Under the pieces are notes generated by a model that saw only the letters and a program-made list of their open reading frames with translations, searched no databases and was not told where the DNA came from. A stretch of DNA of 64,000 nt, from positions 372,001 to 436,000 of the forward strand of contig CBDBUW010000002.1 of NCBI GenBank assembly GCA_965212195.1, read 5' to 3'. Below are positions 51,232-60,205 of this stretch, piece by piece; position 1 is the first letter of the stretch, and each line of letters begins with the position of its first letter. The stretch is from JAJCYK01 sp965212195 (GTDB taxonomy: Bacteria > Bacteroidota > Bacteroidia > Cytophagales > Cyclobacteriaceae). The position numbers and the translations under genes are program-made.

Positions 51232-52134
51232 TTAAGTTGAATGTGAGCGACGGAACCTACCGGGGCTTTGTTGATACTGCCGTTTGAAGGCCCGGCTAAA
51301 AGCCGTTTCGGATTGATACCCAACTTGTGCGGCTACCCTATCCATTGGCTGCCCTTCTTTTAACATTTTACCCGCCAGAACTAAGCGCCACCGATTGAGG
51401 TATTTTCTGGGAGTGTCCCCTACAGCCTTTTTAAACCTATCGATAAAAAGAGTGCGGGATATTCCTACATTTCTGGCAATATCGGTTACGGTTATATGGG
51501 AATGCACCTGCTGATGCATATAATTCAGGGCCTGGTAGATATGCTTATCGGATATCATATTTATTGGGCTGGAGGTTAAATAGTGATGCCGAAGCACCGC
51601 AATCAACAAAGTCTCCGCCAGCTTATTACTTAACAGGTCACTGCCGGCCTGTCCGGAATTCTGTTCCTGAATGATCATTGGCAACAGGCTTGGGATCATA
51701 CTATGTCCACTGTATTGATCGGATGTCAACACCAGGATCTCGGGGAGTTGCTCTATAAATGGGTGGTTCCGAAAAGAGCCCAGTTCAAAGTGCCCGCAAA
51801 CTAAAGTAGCCCCAGGCACCTCCCCTGGAAAAGGCTTTTCGCCCCTCTGGAGGGTGGTCATCACATTAATACCGCTTAAGCAACTGATGGCATCTTCATC
51901 CATTAAGCGGTGCTGAGCTCCCCGGATACACAATACCACATCCCCTGATTCCAAAGTCACATCCTGCTTCAAATACCTGGATCTCAACTGACAATGACCT
52001 CTAGTAATTACATGGAACTGGGCAAACGGACCATGGTCAATGGCCATGCCCCAAGGCTTGTTGAAGGTCTCTTTAAAATATACCGCCGACTTTATGTCAC
52101 AGGTATTTAATACGTCACTGAGAAAATCTCTCAT
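51232..52134 (-). CDS. AraC-family transcriptional regulator with cupin-6 sensor
   Basis: A 300-residue regulator. The N-terminal cupin ('PWGMAIDHGPFAQFHVITRGHCQLRSRYLKQDVTLESGDVVLCIRGAQHRL') is of the cupin_6 type; the C-terminal part has two AraC helix-turn-helix units ('ITVTDIARNVGISRTLFIDRFKKAVGDTPRKYLNRWRLVLAGKML' and 'MDRVAAQVGYQSETAFSRAFKRQYQQSPGRFRR'). ATG 52134 starts with the family-like 'MRDFLSDVLNTCDIKSAVYF'; 52164 is an alternative. It is divergent from the YHS gene, whose promoter carries a palindrome, so that gene is the likely target. Inducer unknown. Confidence 0.88.
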   Translation of the reverse strand: MRDFLSDVLNTCDIKSAVYFKETFNKPWGMAIDHGPFAQFHVITRGHCQLRSRYLKQDVTLESGDVVLCIRGAQHRLMDEDAISCLSGINVMTTLQRGEKPFPGEVPGATLVCGHFELGSFRNHPFIEQLPEILVLTSDQYSGHSMIPSLLPMIIQEQNSGQAGSDLLSNKLAETLLIAVLRHHYLTSSPINMISDKHIYQALNYMHQQVHSHITVTDIARNVGISRTLFIDRFKKAVGDTPRKYLNRWRLVLAGKMLKEGQPMDRVAAQVGYQSETAFSRAFKRQYQQSPGRFRRSHST

Positions 52135-52216
52135 CCAAAATACAAATATATCATATAATCGCATATCGTCATTAAAAATGATCTATATGCTAATTTTTAT
52201 GATTAATAAGATATCA

Positions 52217-52245
52217 ATTGTCAAATATATGCCCGATATATTTGA
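52217..52245 (+). promoter_or_regulatory. Promoter with palindrome in front of the YHS gene
   Basis: A 10-bp perfect inverted repeat, TCAAATATAT (52221-52230), GCCCG, ATATATTTGA (52236-52245), overlaps TATATTTG at 52237-52244, an exact TAnnTTTG -7 element. A TTG at 52218-52220 lies 16 bases upstream and can serve as -33. The start codon is 16 bases beyond. A bound regulator, plausibly the divergent AraC protein, would block or shape this promoter. Confidence 0.6.
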
Positions 52246-52260
52246 TAAAAAGTTATCCAC

Positions 52261-52713
52261 ATGTTTAAATTACTATCCATTCTAATCTTAATTATTATGA
52301 GTATTGAGGCAGAGAGCCAGGAAAATGTATTTACCAACAAAGAGGGTGTAGCGCTCAGCGGTTACGACGTGGTAGCCTATCATGTGGCACATGAAGCCAT
52401 TCGAGGGTCAGTAGAATATACTGCAGAACACCAGGGAGTAAACTATTACTTTAACAATGCCGATAATCGGGAGGCCTTTATACAGAGCCCTGAGGCATAC
52501 TTACCTAAATTCGGAGGTTATTGCGCCTTTGCAATGGCAATGCAAGGCACCACAATACCCAGTGATCCGCAGACCTTTAAACTTTACAATGGCGAACTCT
52601 ATTTGTTTTACAACGACTATTATCAAGGAAAGCCCTTCAACACTATTATTCCCTGGAACCAAGACGAAAGCAAATTGCTCTCCCAGGCCCGGGAAAATTG
52701 GAAGAAGCTCTAG
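52261..52713 (+). CDS. Exported YHS-domain protein
   Basis: A 150-residue protein with a signal peptide (MFKLLSILILIIMSIEAESQ) and a YHS domain: 'NKEGVALSGYDVVAYHVAHEAIRGSVEYTAEHQGVNYYFNNADNREAFIQSPEAYLPKFGGYCAFAMA'. YHS domains bind metals and are found in copper and thiol-handling proteins. Two Trp and a Tyr-rich segment follow. It is divergent from the AraC gene, with the palindromic promoter between them, and a bidirectional-looking hairpin terminator follows. The substrate is not known. Confidence 0.85.
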   Translation: MFKLLSILILIIMSIEAESQENVFTNKEGVALSGYDVVAYHVAHEAIRGSVEYTAEHQGVNYYFNNADNREAFIQSPEAYLPKFGGYCAFAMAMQGTTIPSDPQTFKLYNGELYLFYNDYYQGKPFNTIIPWNQDESKLLSQARENWKKL

Positions 52714-52716
52714 AGA

Positions 52717-52753
52717 AGAAGGCCATTCCCGGAAGGATTGGCCTTCTTTTTTT
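52717..52753 (+). terminator. Rho-independent terminator after the YHS gene
   Basis: AGAAGGCCA (52717-52725) pairs with TGGCCTTCT (52739-52747) around a 13-base loop, followed by T to 52753. It sits between the convergent YHS and TPR genes. Confidence 0.8.
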
Positions 52754-52759
52754 GAATAT

Positions 52760-54517
52760 CTAGAATCTACTGCTGGTTATAGCCACATCTGCCTCTGCCC
52801 AGGCTTTTTGAAATCTTCGCTGTACCGCCTGAGCTTCAAGGGAATTTCCTTGCATAAGGTGGCATTGATAGAGCCCAAACAAGGACCAACCGTTCTCACG
52901 GTTGGTCTTGAGGTCCTCCTCATATACTGTCTGCGCTTCTTGAGCCTTTCCCGCTCTTAATAAAACGGCTCCCAGATTCTGTCTTATAGGAATATGCCAA
53001 GCCGGAGGTTCGCTGTATACCAGTTTGTCTTCGAATTCAACTCCTTCTTGCAGCAGGCCTATGGCTTTGGCAATTTGACCTTGAGTGGCTGCCATTTCTC
53101 CGGAAAGGACATGAATAGCTAAAGGGATCACGTTAATAGTAGGGTTGGTATAGTTTGCCAACAGGTTCTCCAGGTCAGGGTCCTGGGCAAGGGCTTGCAA
53201 TGCCTCCAGCTCCCGTTGTGCTTTCTGGATCTCTTCTTTGGCTACAAAGGCCATTCCCCGGGCATAATGCCAGACCATGCGCACATGTTTAAAGTCCTCA
53301 CTGGGAGGAGGAGTGGACAGTATCTCATTCCATTTACCAAAACGCACCTGAGCCAACAGCGGTGTTGACAGAAAATCTTGCATAAAGGGCAGGTCCTTTA
53401 CCTGATCCAAGGGTACCCTGCTTGCAGTCTTATTGGCCGCTTTAAGGGCCTCCTCACTATAGCCTTCCCAGGATGCCGCAGACCACAAGAAATGAATGTT
53501 ATGCGGATAGTAGGATATGGGATAAAGGCCTTGCGCCAGACATTGACTTATATAATCTTCATCTGCCTCAATAGCCATCACATTAGCCAGGCGAGCTTTT
53601 TTATACTGACCCACCCTGATATAAATATGGGCAGGCATGTGCACCAGATGTCCCGCTCCCGGCATTAATCCCAACAGACGATCAGCGCTGGCCACTGCCA
53701 AATCCGGATCGGGTAGTTCTACCATATGGATATAATAGTGATGGGCTCCTGCATGATCGGGGTTGAGAGTCATGGCTTTTTCCAGAGAAGCCTTGGCCGA
53801 CAAGGTTCCGGGGTTAGCACTGCCGTCGTTGGTCCAGTAATTCCAGGGCATCGTATTCATTACTGAGGCTGCATAAAAAGTCTGGACATCAGGATCTTCT
53901 GGAAATTTATCCACTACTGGGGTCATGGCCTTCATGTAGGCAATATTAAGTTCCTGACGATCGGCACTGGGGTCCTCTAGTTGACGTGATTGCAGGGCTT
54001 GTATCAAAGCCTTTTCCTTTTTGGAAACTTTGGAGGAAAGTTCAAGGGCTTTCTTAGCTGCCTCATAGGCTTTGGAAGTGCGTTCCTCATCAGGTAGCGG
54101 ATCGTTTATATTGGGACCCAAAGCCAGGGCCTGGCCCCAGAAGGCCATGGCGCAATTTGGATCTAAGCGGGCCGCTTCACGGAAGGAGCGATGAGCCTCA
54201 GCATGATTGAATGCATATATCAGTTTCAGCCCCTGATCAAAGTATTTTTGAGCTTTATCCGAGGAAGTAGTTATTGGATAATGATGGTCTCCCAAATTAT
54301 CGAAGAAGGGGGCAATGGGCTCCGAGGGATCTTTAGTGGTGAAATCGAAGGCGATCTTAAATTGACACTTGACAAAAGAAGCATCCAGGGTGGTAGAAGC
54401 AGTAACCACGGGAATAGCAGTATTCTCTGCTACTTCCGAACCGCTGGGCCGAAATAGCACTACCCCCACAAGGATTATTAATAACAAAGGCAATAGGAGT
54501 TTGTGTTGTTTGAACAT
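52760..54517 (-). CDS. Membrane-anchored TPR protein
   Basis: A 585-residue protein with an N-terminal hydrophobic segment (LLLPLLLIILVGVVLF) and several tetratricopeptide-type repeats: 'AQKYFDQGLKLIYAFNHAEAHRSFREAARLDPNCAMAFWGQALALGP' (about 85-130), 'KASLEKAMTLNPDHAGAHHYYIHMVE' (about 245-270), and near the C-terminus 'IRQNLGAVLLRAGKAQEAQTVYEEDLKTNRENGWSLFGLYQCH'. It has no catalytic domain. TPR proteins mediate protein contacts; its partner is unknown. It is divergent from the AbgB-like gene. Confidence 0.85.
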   Translation of the reverse strand: MFKQHKLLLPLLLIILVGVVLFRPSGSEVAENTAIPVVTASTTLDASFVKCQFKIAFDFTTKDPSEPIAPFFDNLGDHHYPITTSSDKAQKYFDQGLKLIYAFNHAEAHRSFREAARLDPNCAMAFWGQALALGPNINDPLPDEERTSKAYEAAKKALELSSKVSKKEKALIQALQSRQLEDPSADRQELNIAYMKAMTPVVDKFPEDPDVQTFYAASVMNTMPWNYWTNDGSANPGTLSAKASLEKAMTLNPDHAGAHHYYIHMVELPDPDLAVASADRLLGLMPGAGHLVHMPAHIYIRVGQYKKARLANVMAIEADEDYISQCLAQGLYPISYYPHNIHFLWSAASWEGYSEEALKAANKTASRVPLDQVKDLPFMQDFLSTPLLAQVRFGKWNEILSTPPPSEDFKHVRMVWHYARGMAFVAKEEIQKAQRELEALQALAQDPDLENLLANYTNPTINVIPLAIHVLSGEMAATQGQIAKAIGLLQEGVEFEDKLVYSEPPAWHIPIRQNLGAVLLRAGKAQEAQTVYEEDLKTNRENGWSLFGLYQCHLMQGNSLEAQAVQRRFQKAWAEADVAITSSRF

Positions 54518-54616
54518 GATAGCTGAGGTTTTTAAAATAAGTTAAGCAAATTATGAAGGAGAAGCTAGTTGGGCGTCCACCGAATATTAGTTAAATTATG
54601 CACCTTAACGGTAAAC

Positions 54617-56056
54617 ATGATGAAGCAAAAAATTTTACTTGTGGGGATTCTTCTCTGCCAATTCAGCATATTAGTAGCCCAAAAACATAAGCCCGATGAG
54701 GTGATCAAATCGCTGGATAAGCAAACTGAGCACTACGGAGAAATGGCCCAGCAAATATGGACCTATGCGGAGTTGGGGTATCAGGAAGAAAAAAGTTCAG
54801 CCCTACTTCAAGAAGAATTGCAGCAAGCGGGATTTACCCTGGAAACAGGCGTTGCAGGAATACCCACCGCCTTTGTGGCTACCTATGGTCAGGGGAGCCC
54901 GGTAATAGGAATCTTAGCGGAGTTTGATGCCTTGCCGGGCGTCAGTCAGCAGGCCGTTCCCCGGCCGGAGCCCCGCGATGACGTACGGGCCGGTCATGCT
55001 TGTGGACATCATTTGTTTGGAGTGGCCTCCACAGCCGCGGGAATAGCTGTTAAAAATTGGTTGCAGAAATCCGGAAAAAGCGGCACTATCAAGCTTTTTG
55101 GGACTCCGGCTGAGGAAGGCGGTGCCGGAAAAGTGTATATGGTGCGGGAGGGATTGTTTGATGATGTAGATGTAGTCTTACACTGGCATCCTTCAAGCAG
55201 CAATAGCGCTCACGCCGCGTCTTCCCTGTCCAACAAGTCCGCGAAGTTTCGATTTTATGGAGCAGCCTCGCATGCCGCTTCAGCTCCCCAAAATGGCCGC
55301 TCCGCCTTGGATGGAGTAGAAGCTATGAACCATATGGTTAATATGCTCAGAGAGCATGTGCCCATGGAATCACGCATTCATTATGTGATCACCCGTGGAG
55401 GTGAAGCCCCCAATGTGGTGCCTGCTTTTAGTGAAGCATTCTATTATGTACGTCATCCTGAAATGCAACAGGTACGGGATCTTTTTGAAAGAGTGGTGTT
55501 GGCAGCCCAAGGAGCGGCCTTAGGTACCGGCACCCGCATGGAATACGAAGTCATACATGGACTTTACAACATTCTTCCCAATGAGACCCTGGGCCGTGTG
55601 ATGCATAACAACCTGGTTAAAGTGGGCGGCGTACAATACGACATGAAAGAATTAGAGTTTGCCAAGGAGCTTATCACTAGCTATGGAGCTAGTGAAGATA
55701 CGCTTCGATCCAGTGAGCGCATCGCACCCTTTAAAGTAGTGACCCGAGGCACCGGTGGTTCTACAGATGTGGGAGATGTGAGCTGGATGGTTCCCACTGC
55801 CGGTATGCGGGCAGCTACCTGGGTGCCCGGAACATCAGCCCATAGCTGGCAGGCAGTAGCCGCCGGAGGTACTTCCATCGGTACTAAGGGCATGATGGTA
55901 GCAGCTAAGACGTTGGCGCTAACCGCACTGGAAATACTGCAGGACCAAAAACTAGTGCAAAAAGCCCAACAAGAACTTTTGAGACGGCGTGGTACCGATT
56001 TTAAGTACGATGCATTGTTAGGAGATCGTCAGCCCCCTTTGGATTATCGCCAATAG
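54617..56056 (+). CDS. Exported M20 amidohydrolase, AbgB-like
   Basis: A 479-residue zinc amidohydrolase with signal peptide MMKQKILLVGILLCQFSILVAQ. M20 metal-site landmarks: 'ILAEFDALPGVSQQ', 'RAGHACGHHLFGVAS' (two His), 'GTPAEEGGAGKVYM' (catalytic Glu pair) and 'VVLHWHPSSS' (His). The dimerisation insert and the final 'PGTSAHSWQAVAAGGTSIG' agree with AbgB-type aminobenzoyl-glutamate hydrolases. ATG 54617 is chosen because it starts the signal; the frame from 54569 adds a leader without sense. It would release amino acids from amides in the periplasm. A methyltransferase gene follows 2 bases later. Confidence 0.9.
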   Translation: MMKQKILLVGILLCQFSILVAQKHKPDEVIKSLDKQTEHYGEMAQQIWTYAELGYQEEKSSALLQEELQQAGFTLETGVAGIPTAFVATYGQGSPVIGILAEFDALPGVSQQAVPRPEPRDDVRAGHACGHHLFGVASTAAGIAVKNWLQKSGKSGTIKLFGTPAEEGGAGKVYMVREGLFDDVDVVLHWHPSSSNSAHAASSLSNKSAKFRFYGAASHAASAPQNGRSALDGVEAMNHMVNMLREHVPMESRIHYVITRGGEAPNVVPAFSEAFYYVRHPEMQQVRDLFERVVLAAQGAALGTGTRMEYEVIHGLYNILPNETLGRVMHNNLVKVGGVQYDMKELEFAKELITSYGASEDTLRSSERIAPFKVVTRGTGGSTDVGDVSWMVPTAGMRAATWVPGTSAHSWQAVAAGGTSIGTKGMMVAAKTLALTALEILQDQKLVQKAQQELLRRRGTDFKYDALLGDRQPPLDYRQ

Positions 56057-56058
56057 AA

Positions 56059-56772
56059 ATGTCAGATTCACGATTTTCTCAGCGCTGGGATCAACCTGAG
56101 ATCATGGATGACCTGGAATTCTCCGGGAAAGAAATAGACCAAGCGCTCAGGGAACTGGAAACCATTAACAAGTGGTTGGGTGGTAATGCCGTGACTCTGA
56201 CGGGTTTGACTCACTTTAAAAAAGACTTCCCTGCAAACAAGACCATAACCATAGCGGACCTGGGGTGCGGTGGTGGTGATATGTTAAAGCTGATGGCGGA
56301 TTGGGGTCGTCGTCATCAAATTGAATTGGAACTAATAGGTATTGATGCCAATGAATACATCATAGAATATGCCCGCCATCGTACCTGCGATTACCCGGAG
56401 ATTAAATACCAAACAGCCAATGTTTTTGATCCTGAATTTCAAAAACAACATTTTGATATCATTACCTGTACTTTATTTACCCATCATTTCACCACCATGC
56501 AATTGGAGAACCTGTTGGGATGCTGGACCAATAATGCCCGTATTGGAGTAGTGATAAATGACCTGCACCGTCATTGGCTGGCCTATTATTCTATCATCGC
56601 CATTACTCGCTTATTTTCCCGTTCATTCATGGTGAAAAATGACGGTCCGATATCGGTGCTAAGAGCTTTCCGGCGCCAGGAACTGAAGAGTTTGTTGTCA
56701 CGATTACAGTTGAGAGGATTTAAGCTCAGATGGAAATGGGCCTTTCGTTGGATGTTAATAATACCCACTTAG
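56059..56772 (+). CDS. Class I SAM methyltransferase
   Basis: A 237-residue SAM methyltransferase with motif I 'TIADLGCGGGDMLKLMADWG' (about 70-89), 'IGIDANEYIIEYAR' (acidic loop), 'FDIITCTLFTHHFT' and 'IGVVINDLHRHWLAYYSI' (post-motif). Many Bacteroidota relatives sit in polyketide or pigment clusters beside type III polyketide synthases, but no such gene is here, so the acceptor is unknown. It starts 2 bases after the AbgB-like stop and its stop abuts the stop of the nitroreductase gene on the other strand. Confidence 0.85.
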   Translation: MSDSRFSQRWDQPEIMDDLEFSGKEIDQALRELETINKWLGGNAVTLTGLTHFKKDFPANKTITIADLGCGGGDMLKLMADWGRRHQIELELIGIDANEYIIEYARHRTCDYPEIKYQTANVFDPEFQKQHFDIITCTLFTHHFTTMQLENLLGCWTNNARIGVVINDLHRHWLAYYSIIAITRLFSRSFMVKNDGPISVLRAFRRQELKSLLSRLQLRGFKLRWKWAFRWMLIIPT

Positions 56773-57366
56773 TTAATGTTCCACCCAAGTAACTTTGTCC
56801 TGCCAGGGCTTACGGTGACCTTTTAGTTCAAGATCCTCCTTAGGCATTCCCACATACATAAAGCCCATGACTTTATCGTTGTCTGTCAATCCCAGGTAAG
56901 ATTTGGTTTCTTCCCAGAAAGTAGGGCCACCGGTTGACCAATAACAACCGATCCCATACGCGGATGCTGTTAAGTACATATTTTGAACCGCACAACTAAC
57001 TGCAGCCAATTCTTCTATCTCCGGGATACGTGCCTGCGGATCTCTGGCCATGCCGATAGCTATTAGGTGAGAAGTCAGCAGCGGTTTTTTCAAAAGTTTG
57101 TCGAAAGTATTTTGGTCGTAATTACCGGCAGATTGGCTACGCTTCCGGTAAAGACCTGATTGCCAATGAGCAAAGCTGTTCAAACCGGGTCCGCAGAAAA
57201 CCCGAAAGCGCCAGGGTTCCGTAAATTTGTGTGTTGGGGCCCAATTGGCATTTTCCAACATTTGCTCTATGATGCTGCGAGGTACCTGTTCACCGGAGTA
57301 CATTTTAGGGAACACAGATCGCCGTTGAGCGATTAGGGAATTGATCTGTTCAGGATTGAACTTCAT
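56773..57366 (-). CDS. Nitroreductase-family flavoprotein
   Basis: A 197-residue FMN-dependent nitroreductase: 'LIAQRRSVFPKMYSGEQVPRSIIEQMLENANWAPTHKFTEPWRFRVFCGPG' (about 11-61), a 'SHLIAIGMARDPQ' strand and the C-terminal 'AVSCAVQNMYLTASAYGIGCYWSTGGP' and 'MGFMYVGMPKED'. It would reduce nitro or quinone compounds with NAD(P)H in the cytosol. Convergent with the methyltransferase gene with no gap; the 163-base upstream gap to the SnoaL-like gene holds nothing obvious. Confidence 0.9.
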   Translation of the reverse strand: MKFNPEQINSLIAQRRSVFPKMYSGEQVPRSIIEQMLENANWAPTHKFTEPWRFRVFCGPGLNSFAHWQSGLYRKRSQSAGNYDQNTFDKLLKKPLLTSHLIAIGMARDPQARIPEIEELAAVSCAVQNMYLTASAYGIGCYWSTGGPTFWEETKSYLGLTDNDKVMGFMYVGMPKEDLELKGHRKPWQDKVTWVEH

Positions 57367-57529
57367 AGGAGTGCGTTGATCTACAATTTATAACTGGTTA
57401 AAGTTACCATTTAAAAGGATCAACCGCGAAAGGTCAGAGTTTGATTGGGTCCTTACCCCTAATCCTTGCCCAAAATGCGCTGAGCGTAATTGTGAGCCCG
57501 GTTAAAAGGTCTTCGTTATTGATGGCTTC

Positions 57530-58090
57530 CTATTTGTTTTTCACTAAAAGGTCGGTCCACATAGATCTCCAGATTTTCCATGAATCGCTTGTCTGTTTTT
57601 GGTAAATGGTGGTATTTATGCCTTCCTGGTACATTCCGAAATATGTGGAGTCCTTTTGATAATCCCAGTCCAGGATGGAGCGGTGTGTGGTTACAGCTAT
57701 GGTGTCTAATATATTTAGGCTAATTATTTCCGTATCAAATTCGTTGATGGTAGTACGGGAGCTGTCCTTGGGAAACCAAAATTCCCTGATGTTTTCTTTG
57801 CCTACAATAGGAGTTAATCTGTTTGGCTGAATTTGAGAATCCTCAATTAGTAAACTCATCAGTTTCTGTTCGTCCATACTCTTCCAGCCCTCGACATAGT
57901 CAGCATGAACCTGTCGGATCTTGCGTTCATCTTCGCTTATCTCAGCTGCCGAGCTGCCGTTTGAGCTTGGAGTGCAGCTAAATGCAAGCTGTACTAGAAA
58001 AAGGCTGGAACATATACTGGAAAAAGTTCGAGGTAATATCCTGCAGGAAGTAATTAAATAGGTTCTTTTTGTTGTATCAGCGGTATGCAT
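57530..58090 (-). CDS. SnoaL-like lipoprotein
   Basis: A 186-residue protein with a long N-terminal region and a lipobox-like 'LAFSC', giving a lipoprotein near residue 39. The mature domain ('ISEDERKIRQVHADYVEGWKSMDEQKLMSLLIEDSQIQPNRLTPIVGKENIREFWFP...WKIWRSMWTDLL') is the SnoaL/DUF4440 NTF2-like fold. No catalytic residues can be assigned. The first ATG of the frame gives an unusually long leader, but no later ATG precedes the lipobox. Confidence 0.72.
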   Translation of the reverse strand: MHTADTTKRTYLITSCRILPRTFSSICSSLFLVQLAFSCTPSSNGSSAAEISEDERKIRQVHADYVEGWKSMDEQKLMSLLIEDSQIQPNRLTPIVGKENIREFWFPKDSSRTTINEFDTEIISLNILDTIAVTTHRSILDWDYQKDSTYFGMYQEGINTTIYQKQTSDSWKIWRSMWTDLLVKNK

Positions 58091-58173
58091 TGAGTGGACG
58101 TTTTGTAAATCAAGATGGTTAGGACTCAGTAGGAATCAAGAGCGAACCAATGGTATAAATTCGACAAGTAAAA

Positions 58174-58761
58174 TCATTCCCTTTTCCGGCACCAGATCCG
58201 CCAAAAGGGGTAGGTAACGGTTCCATCGTCCTTGATCCACTCCCCTTTCCAGTTAAATCCCTCTGAGGATATTTCGTAAAAGGTCAACGTCGATACTCCA
58301 TTCATGCCGTTGGGTGCTACTTGCGGTTGCTTCAGTACAATGCTGCCATCATCTTGCTTATTGCCGTACCAAACGCCCGGCTTATAGGCCACAAAGGGGA
58401 AGCTGTAATAAGTGACGATCCACTGGGCACTATCGGCATGGTATTGACGAATGCTGGATGCATAGTTGCCATCCCGCCATACTTCATCTTGCACTGCAGT
58501 CCCGTTAAGTACATATTTGAACTGCCACACCATATTGGTGGTGTCCTGCCAGCTGCCATCAGGGTTACGCGACAGGCTGCGACAGTCGCACACTCCCACC
58601 ATAGGGTCAAAATCGGCTACCTGTGGAGGCGCCTGTGGATTGAGCTTGCCGTAGGGCTGCTGGAGTGCAGGTTCGAAAGAGGTCGATTCCGGAGAGACCT
58701 GCGAGTAACTATAATTGGCTCCTATCAGGACTATGAGGAGTATCAGTAAAATCTTTTTCAT
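58174..58761 (-). CDS. Exported DUF1579-like protein
   Basis: A 195-residue protein with signal peptide MKKILLILLIVLIGANYSYSQ. The mature chain ('FDPMVGVCDCRSLSRNPDGSWQDTTNMVWQFKYVLNGTAVQDEVWRDGNYASSIRQYHADSAQWIVTYYSF') looks like the beta-barrel of DUF1579/THAP4-like proteins, with many Trp and a Cys pair (CDC). Function unknown. It is divergent from the DinB gene with 48 bases between the starts. Confidence 0.7.
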   Translation of the reverse strand: MKKILLILLIVLIGANYSYSQVSPESTSFEPALQQPYGKLNPQAPPQVADFDPMVGVCDCRSLSRNPDGSWQDTTNMVWQFKYVLNGTAVQDEVWRDGNYASSIRQYHADSAQWIVTYYSFPFVAYKPGVWYGNKQDDGSIVLKQPQVAPNGMNGVSTLTFYEISSEGFNWKGEWIKDDGTVTYPFWRIWCRKRE

Positions 58762-58809
58762 ACAGGTAAGATATCACTAATTTTAAAAACCTCTATCCCC
58801 CAAATTGGT

Positions 58810-59259
58810 ATGAAAAACTATTTCAAAAAACTCTATACTTACAACCAATGGTGTAACCAGGCACTGGTGTCCCGTCTAAGTCCACTATCGGATGTTCCCA
58901 GCGAAGTAATAAGGAGGCTTAGCCATATAGTTGCGGCAGAGGAGATCTGGTACCACCGCATAAAGCCCTTATCATTGGAGCCCTTACCGTTATTTGAAAT
59001 ACAATCCTGGAAAATACTCACCCCACGTTTAAAAGAAAGCGCCCAAAGATGGCTGGAACTGGTGGATCACACCGACAACTACCAACAGCTCATCTCCTAT
59101 CACACCACCAGCGGTACTCCTTATCAGACATCTCTGGACGATATTCTTATCCATCTGGCTCACCACGGCAGTTACCACCGTGGACAAATGGCCACCTTAC
59201 TGCGTCAGGCAGGCCTGGAGCCTGTGATCACGGACTACATTGCCTTTTGCCGGCTGTAG
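58810..59259 (+). CDS. DinB-family protein
   Basis: A 149-residue four-helix bundle of the DinB superfamily: 'FKKLYTYNQWCNQALVSRLSPL' (helix 1), 'RRLSHIVAAEEIWYHRI' (first metal-binding His), 'DDILIHLAHHGSYHRGQMATLLRQAG' (two further His). The three histidines match the divalent-metal site. Family members include bacillithiol transferases and metal-dependent hydrolases; bacillithiol is made by Bacteroidota, so a transferase role is possible. Its 3' end overlaps the DUF4349 gene by 25 bases. Confidence 0.82.
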   Translation: MKNYFKKLYTYNQWCNQALVSRLSPLSDVPSEVIRRLSHIVAAEEIWYHRIKPLSLEPLPLFEIQSWKILTPRLKESAQRWLELVDHTDNYQQLISYHTTSGTPYQTSLDDILIHLAHHGSYHRGQMATLLRQAGLEPVITDYIAFCRL

Positions 59260-60101
59260 GCTTGTACCCTGCGCCGGATCAACCAAACCAATCCTAAAAG
59301 GATCAACACCAGGGGCCATGCTTGAATAATCCCCAATATCATTTTTTGAAAAAATTTCCAACCACCCTTGAAGGCCAGACCTACTTGACTCCAATAACTT
59401 TGTCCCGGTGCTTCAGCTGGCAAATAGTTTGGTTGATAAAAACTTAGTTTGACGGTACTCAAGGCCGTTTGGTTATTCAAGTACTGTAGCCTTCCTTGCG
59501 CCGACTCGATCTCTTCAGTTACTTTACGCAGGTGTTCTTCCACCTTAAGGATCTCCTCCACGGTTTTAGCCTCGCCTAGTATTTCCCTAAATCTCTGTTC
59601 CGCCTTATGCTTATTTTCCAGTCGTCCTTGAATATCGATATACTCTTCGGTGACATCCCGGGAACTCACTTCTTTATTGTGCAGATAACTGGCCTGGGAT
59701 TCTGCAAACAGCAGGAACTCTTCCAGTCTTGTTGAGGGTACCCGCACTGTCATGTTTACAGTAGTGCTCCCTTTATAATTGGTTTGGTCAGACTGCGAAA
59801 CATAAGCCTGGAAATTGGGTATTGCCTGATCGATAGCAGCCTTAGTGCTATCCAGGTTTTCCACCTGTAAGTTCAAATAGGCGGTTTTGATGATCTTTTT
59901 TTCAACATCGATGGGAGGTGGTACCGGCTGCTGGGGTTCGGCCATGCCGGCGTAGGCGGTATTTTCGTATTCCATTTCGTACATCTCGGATGATGCATCA
60001 GCCATGGGCGCAATATCTCCAGCATAATCATACCCCGAATCACCGTTAGTACCACATCCGGCCAACACGGCAATCAATACAAACACTATGATGGTTCTCA
60101 T
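59235..60101 (-). CDS. DUF4349 membrane lipoprotein
   Basis: A 288-residue protein with a lipobox (LAGC, Cys16) and the DUF4349 domain 'KKIIKTAYLNLQVENLDSTKAAIDQAIPNFQAYVSQSDQTNYKGSTTVNMTVRVPSTRLEEFLLFAE', a coiled-coil ('DIQGRLENKHKAEQRFREILGEAKTVEEILKVEEHLRKVTEEIESAQGRLQYL') and a C-terminal membrane helix (WPLVLILLGLVWLI). Tethered at both ends to the envelope. Function unknown; it is widely conserved in Bacteroidota. Divergent from polA. Confidence 0.87.
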   Translation of the reverse strand: MRTIIVFVLIAVLAGCGTNGDSGYDYAGDIAPMADASSEMYEMEYENTAYAGMAEPQQPVPPPIDVEKKIIKTAYLNLQVENLDSTKAAIDQAIPNFQAYVSQSDQTNYKGSTTVNMTVRVPSTRLEEFLLFAESQASYLHNKEVSSRDVTEEYIDIQGRLENKHKAEQRFREILGEAKTVEEILKVEEHLRKVTEEIESAQGRLQYLNNQTALSTVKLSFYQPNYLPAEAPGQSYWSQVGLAFKGGWKFFQKMILGIIQAWPLVLILLGLVWLIRRRVQAYSRQKAM

Positions 60102-60205
60102 AATTATAGTCGTTAGTTACAGTCCCATAATGCCTGGCAATTGAAAAAGGTCACAAAGCAGGGTATTTCTTTCCCGGAGCGTCCGCAATTTTTTACCTTT
60201 AGGCC

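Noticed and set aside
52253..52261. DnaA-box consensus as a possible replication origin
   Set aside because: Only single boxes were seen (another lies inside a gene at 24013-24021); no cluster, AT-rich unwinding element or dnaA/dnaN gene nearby.
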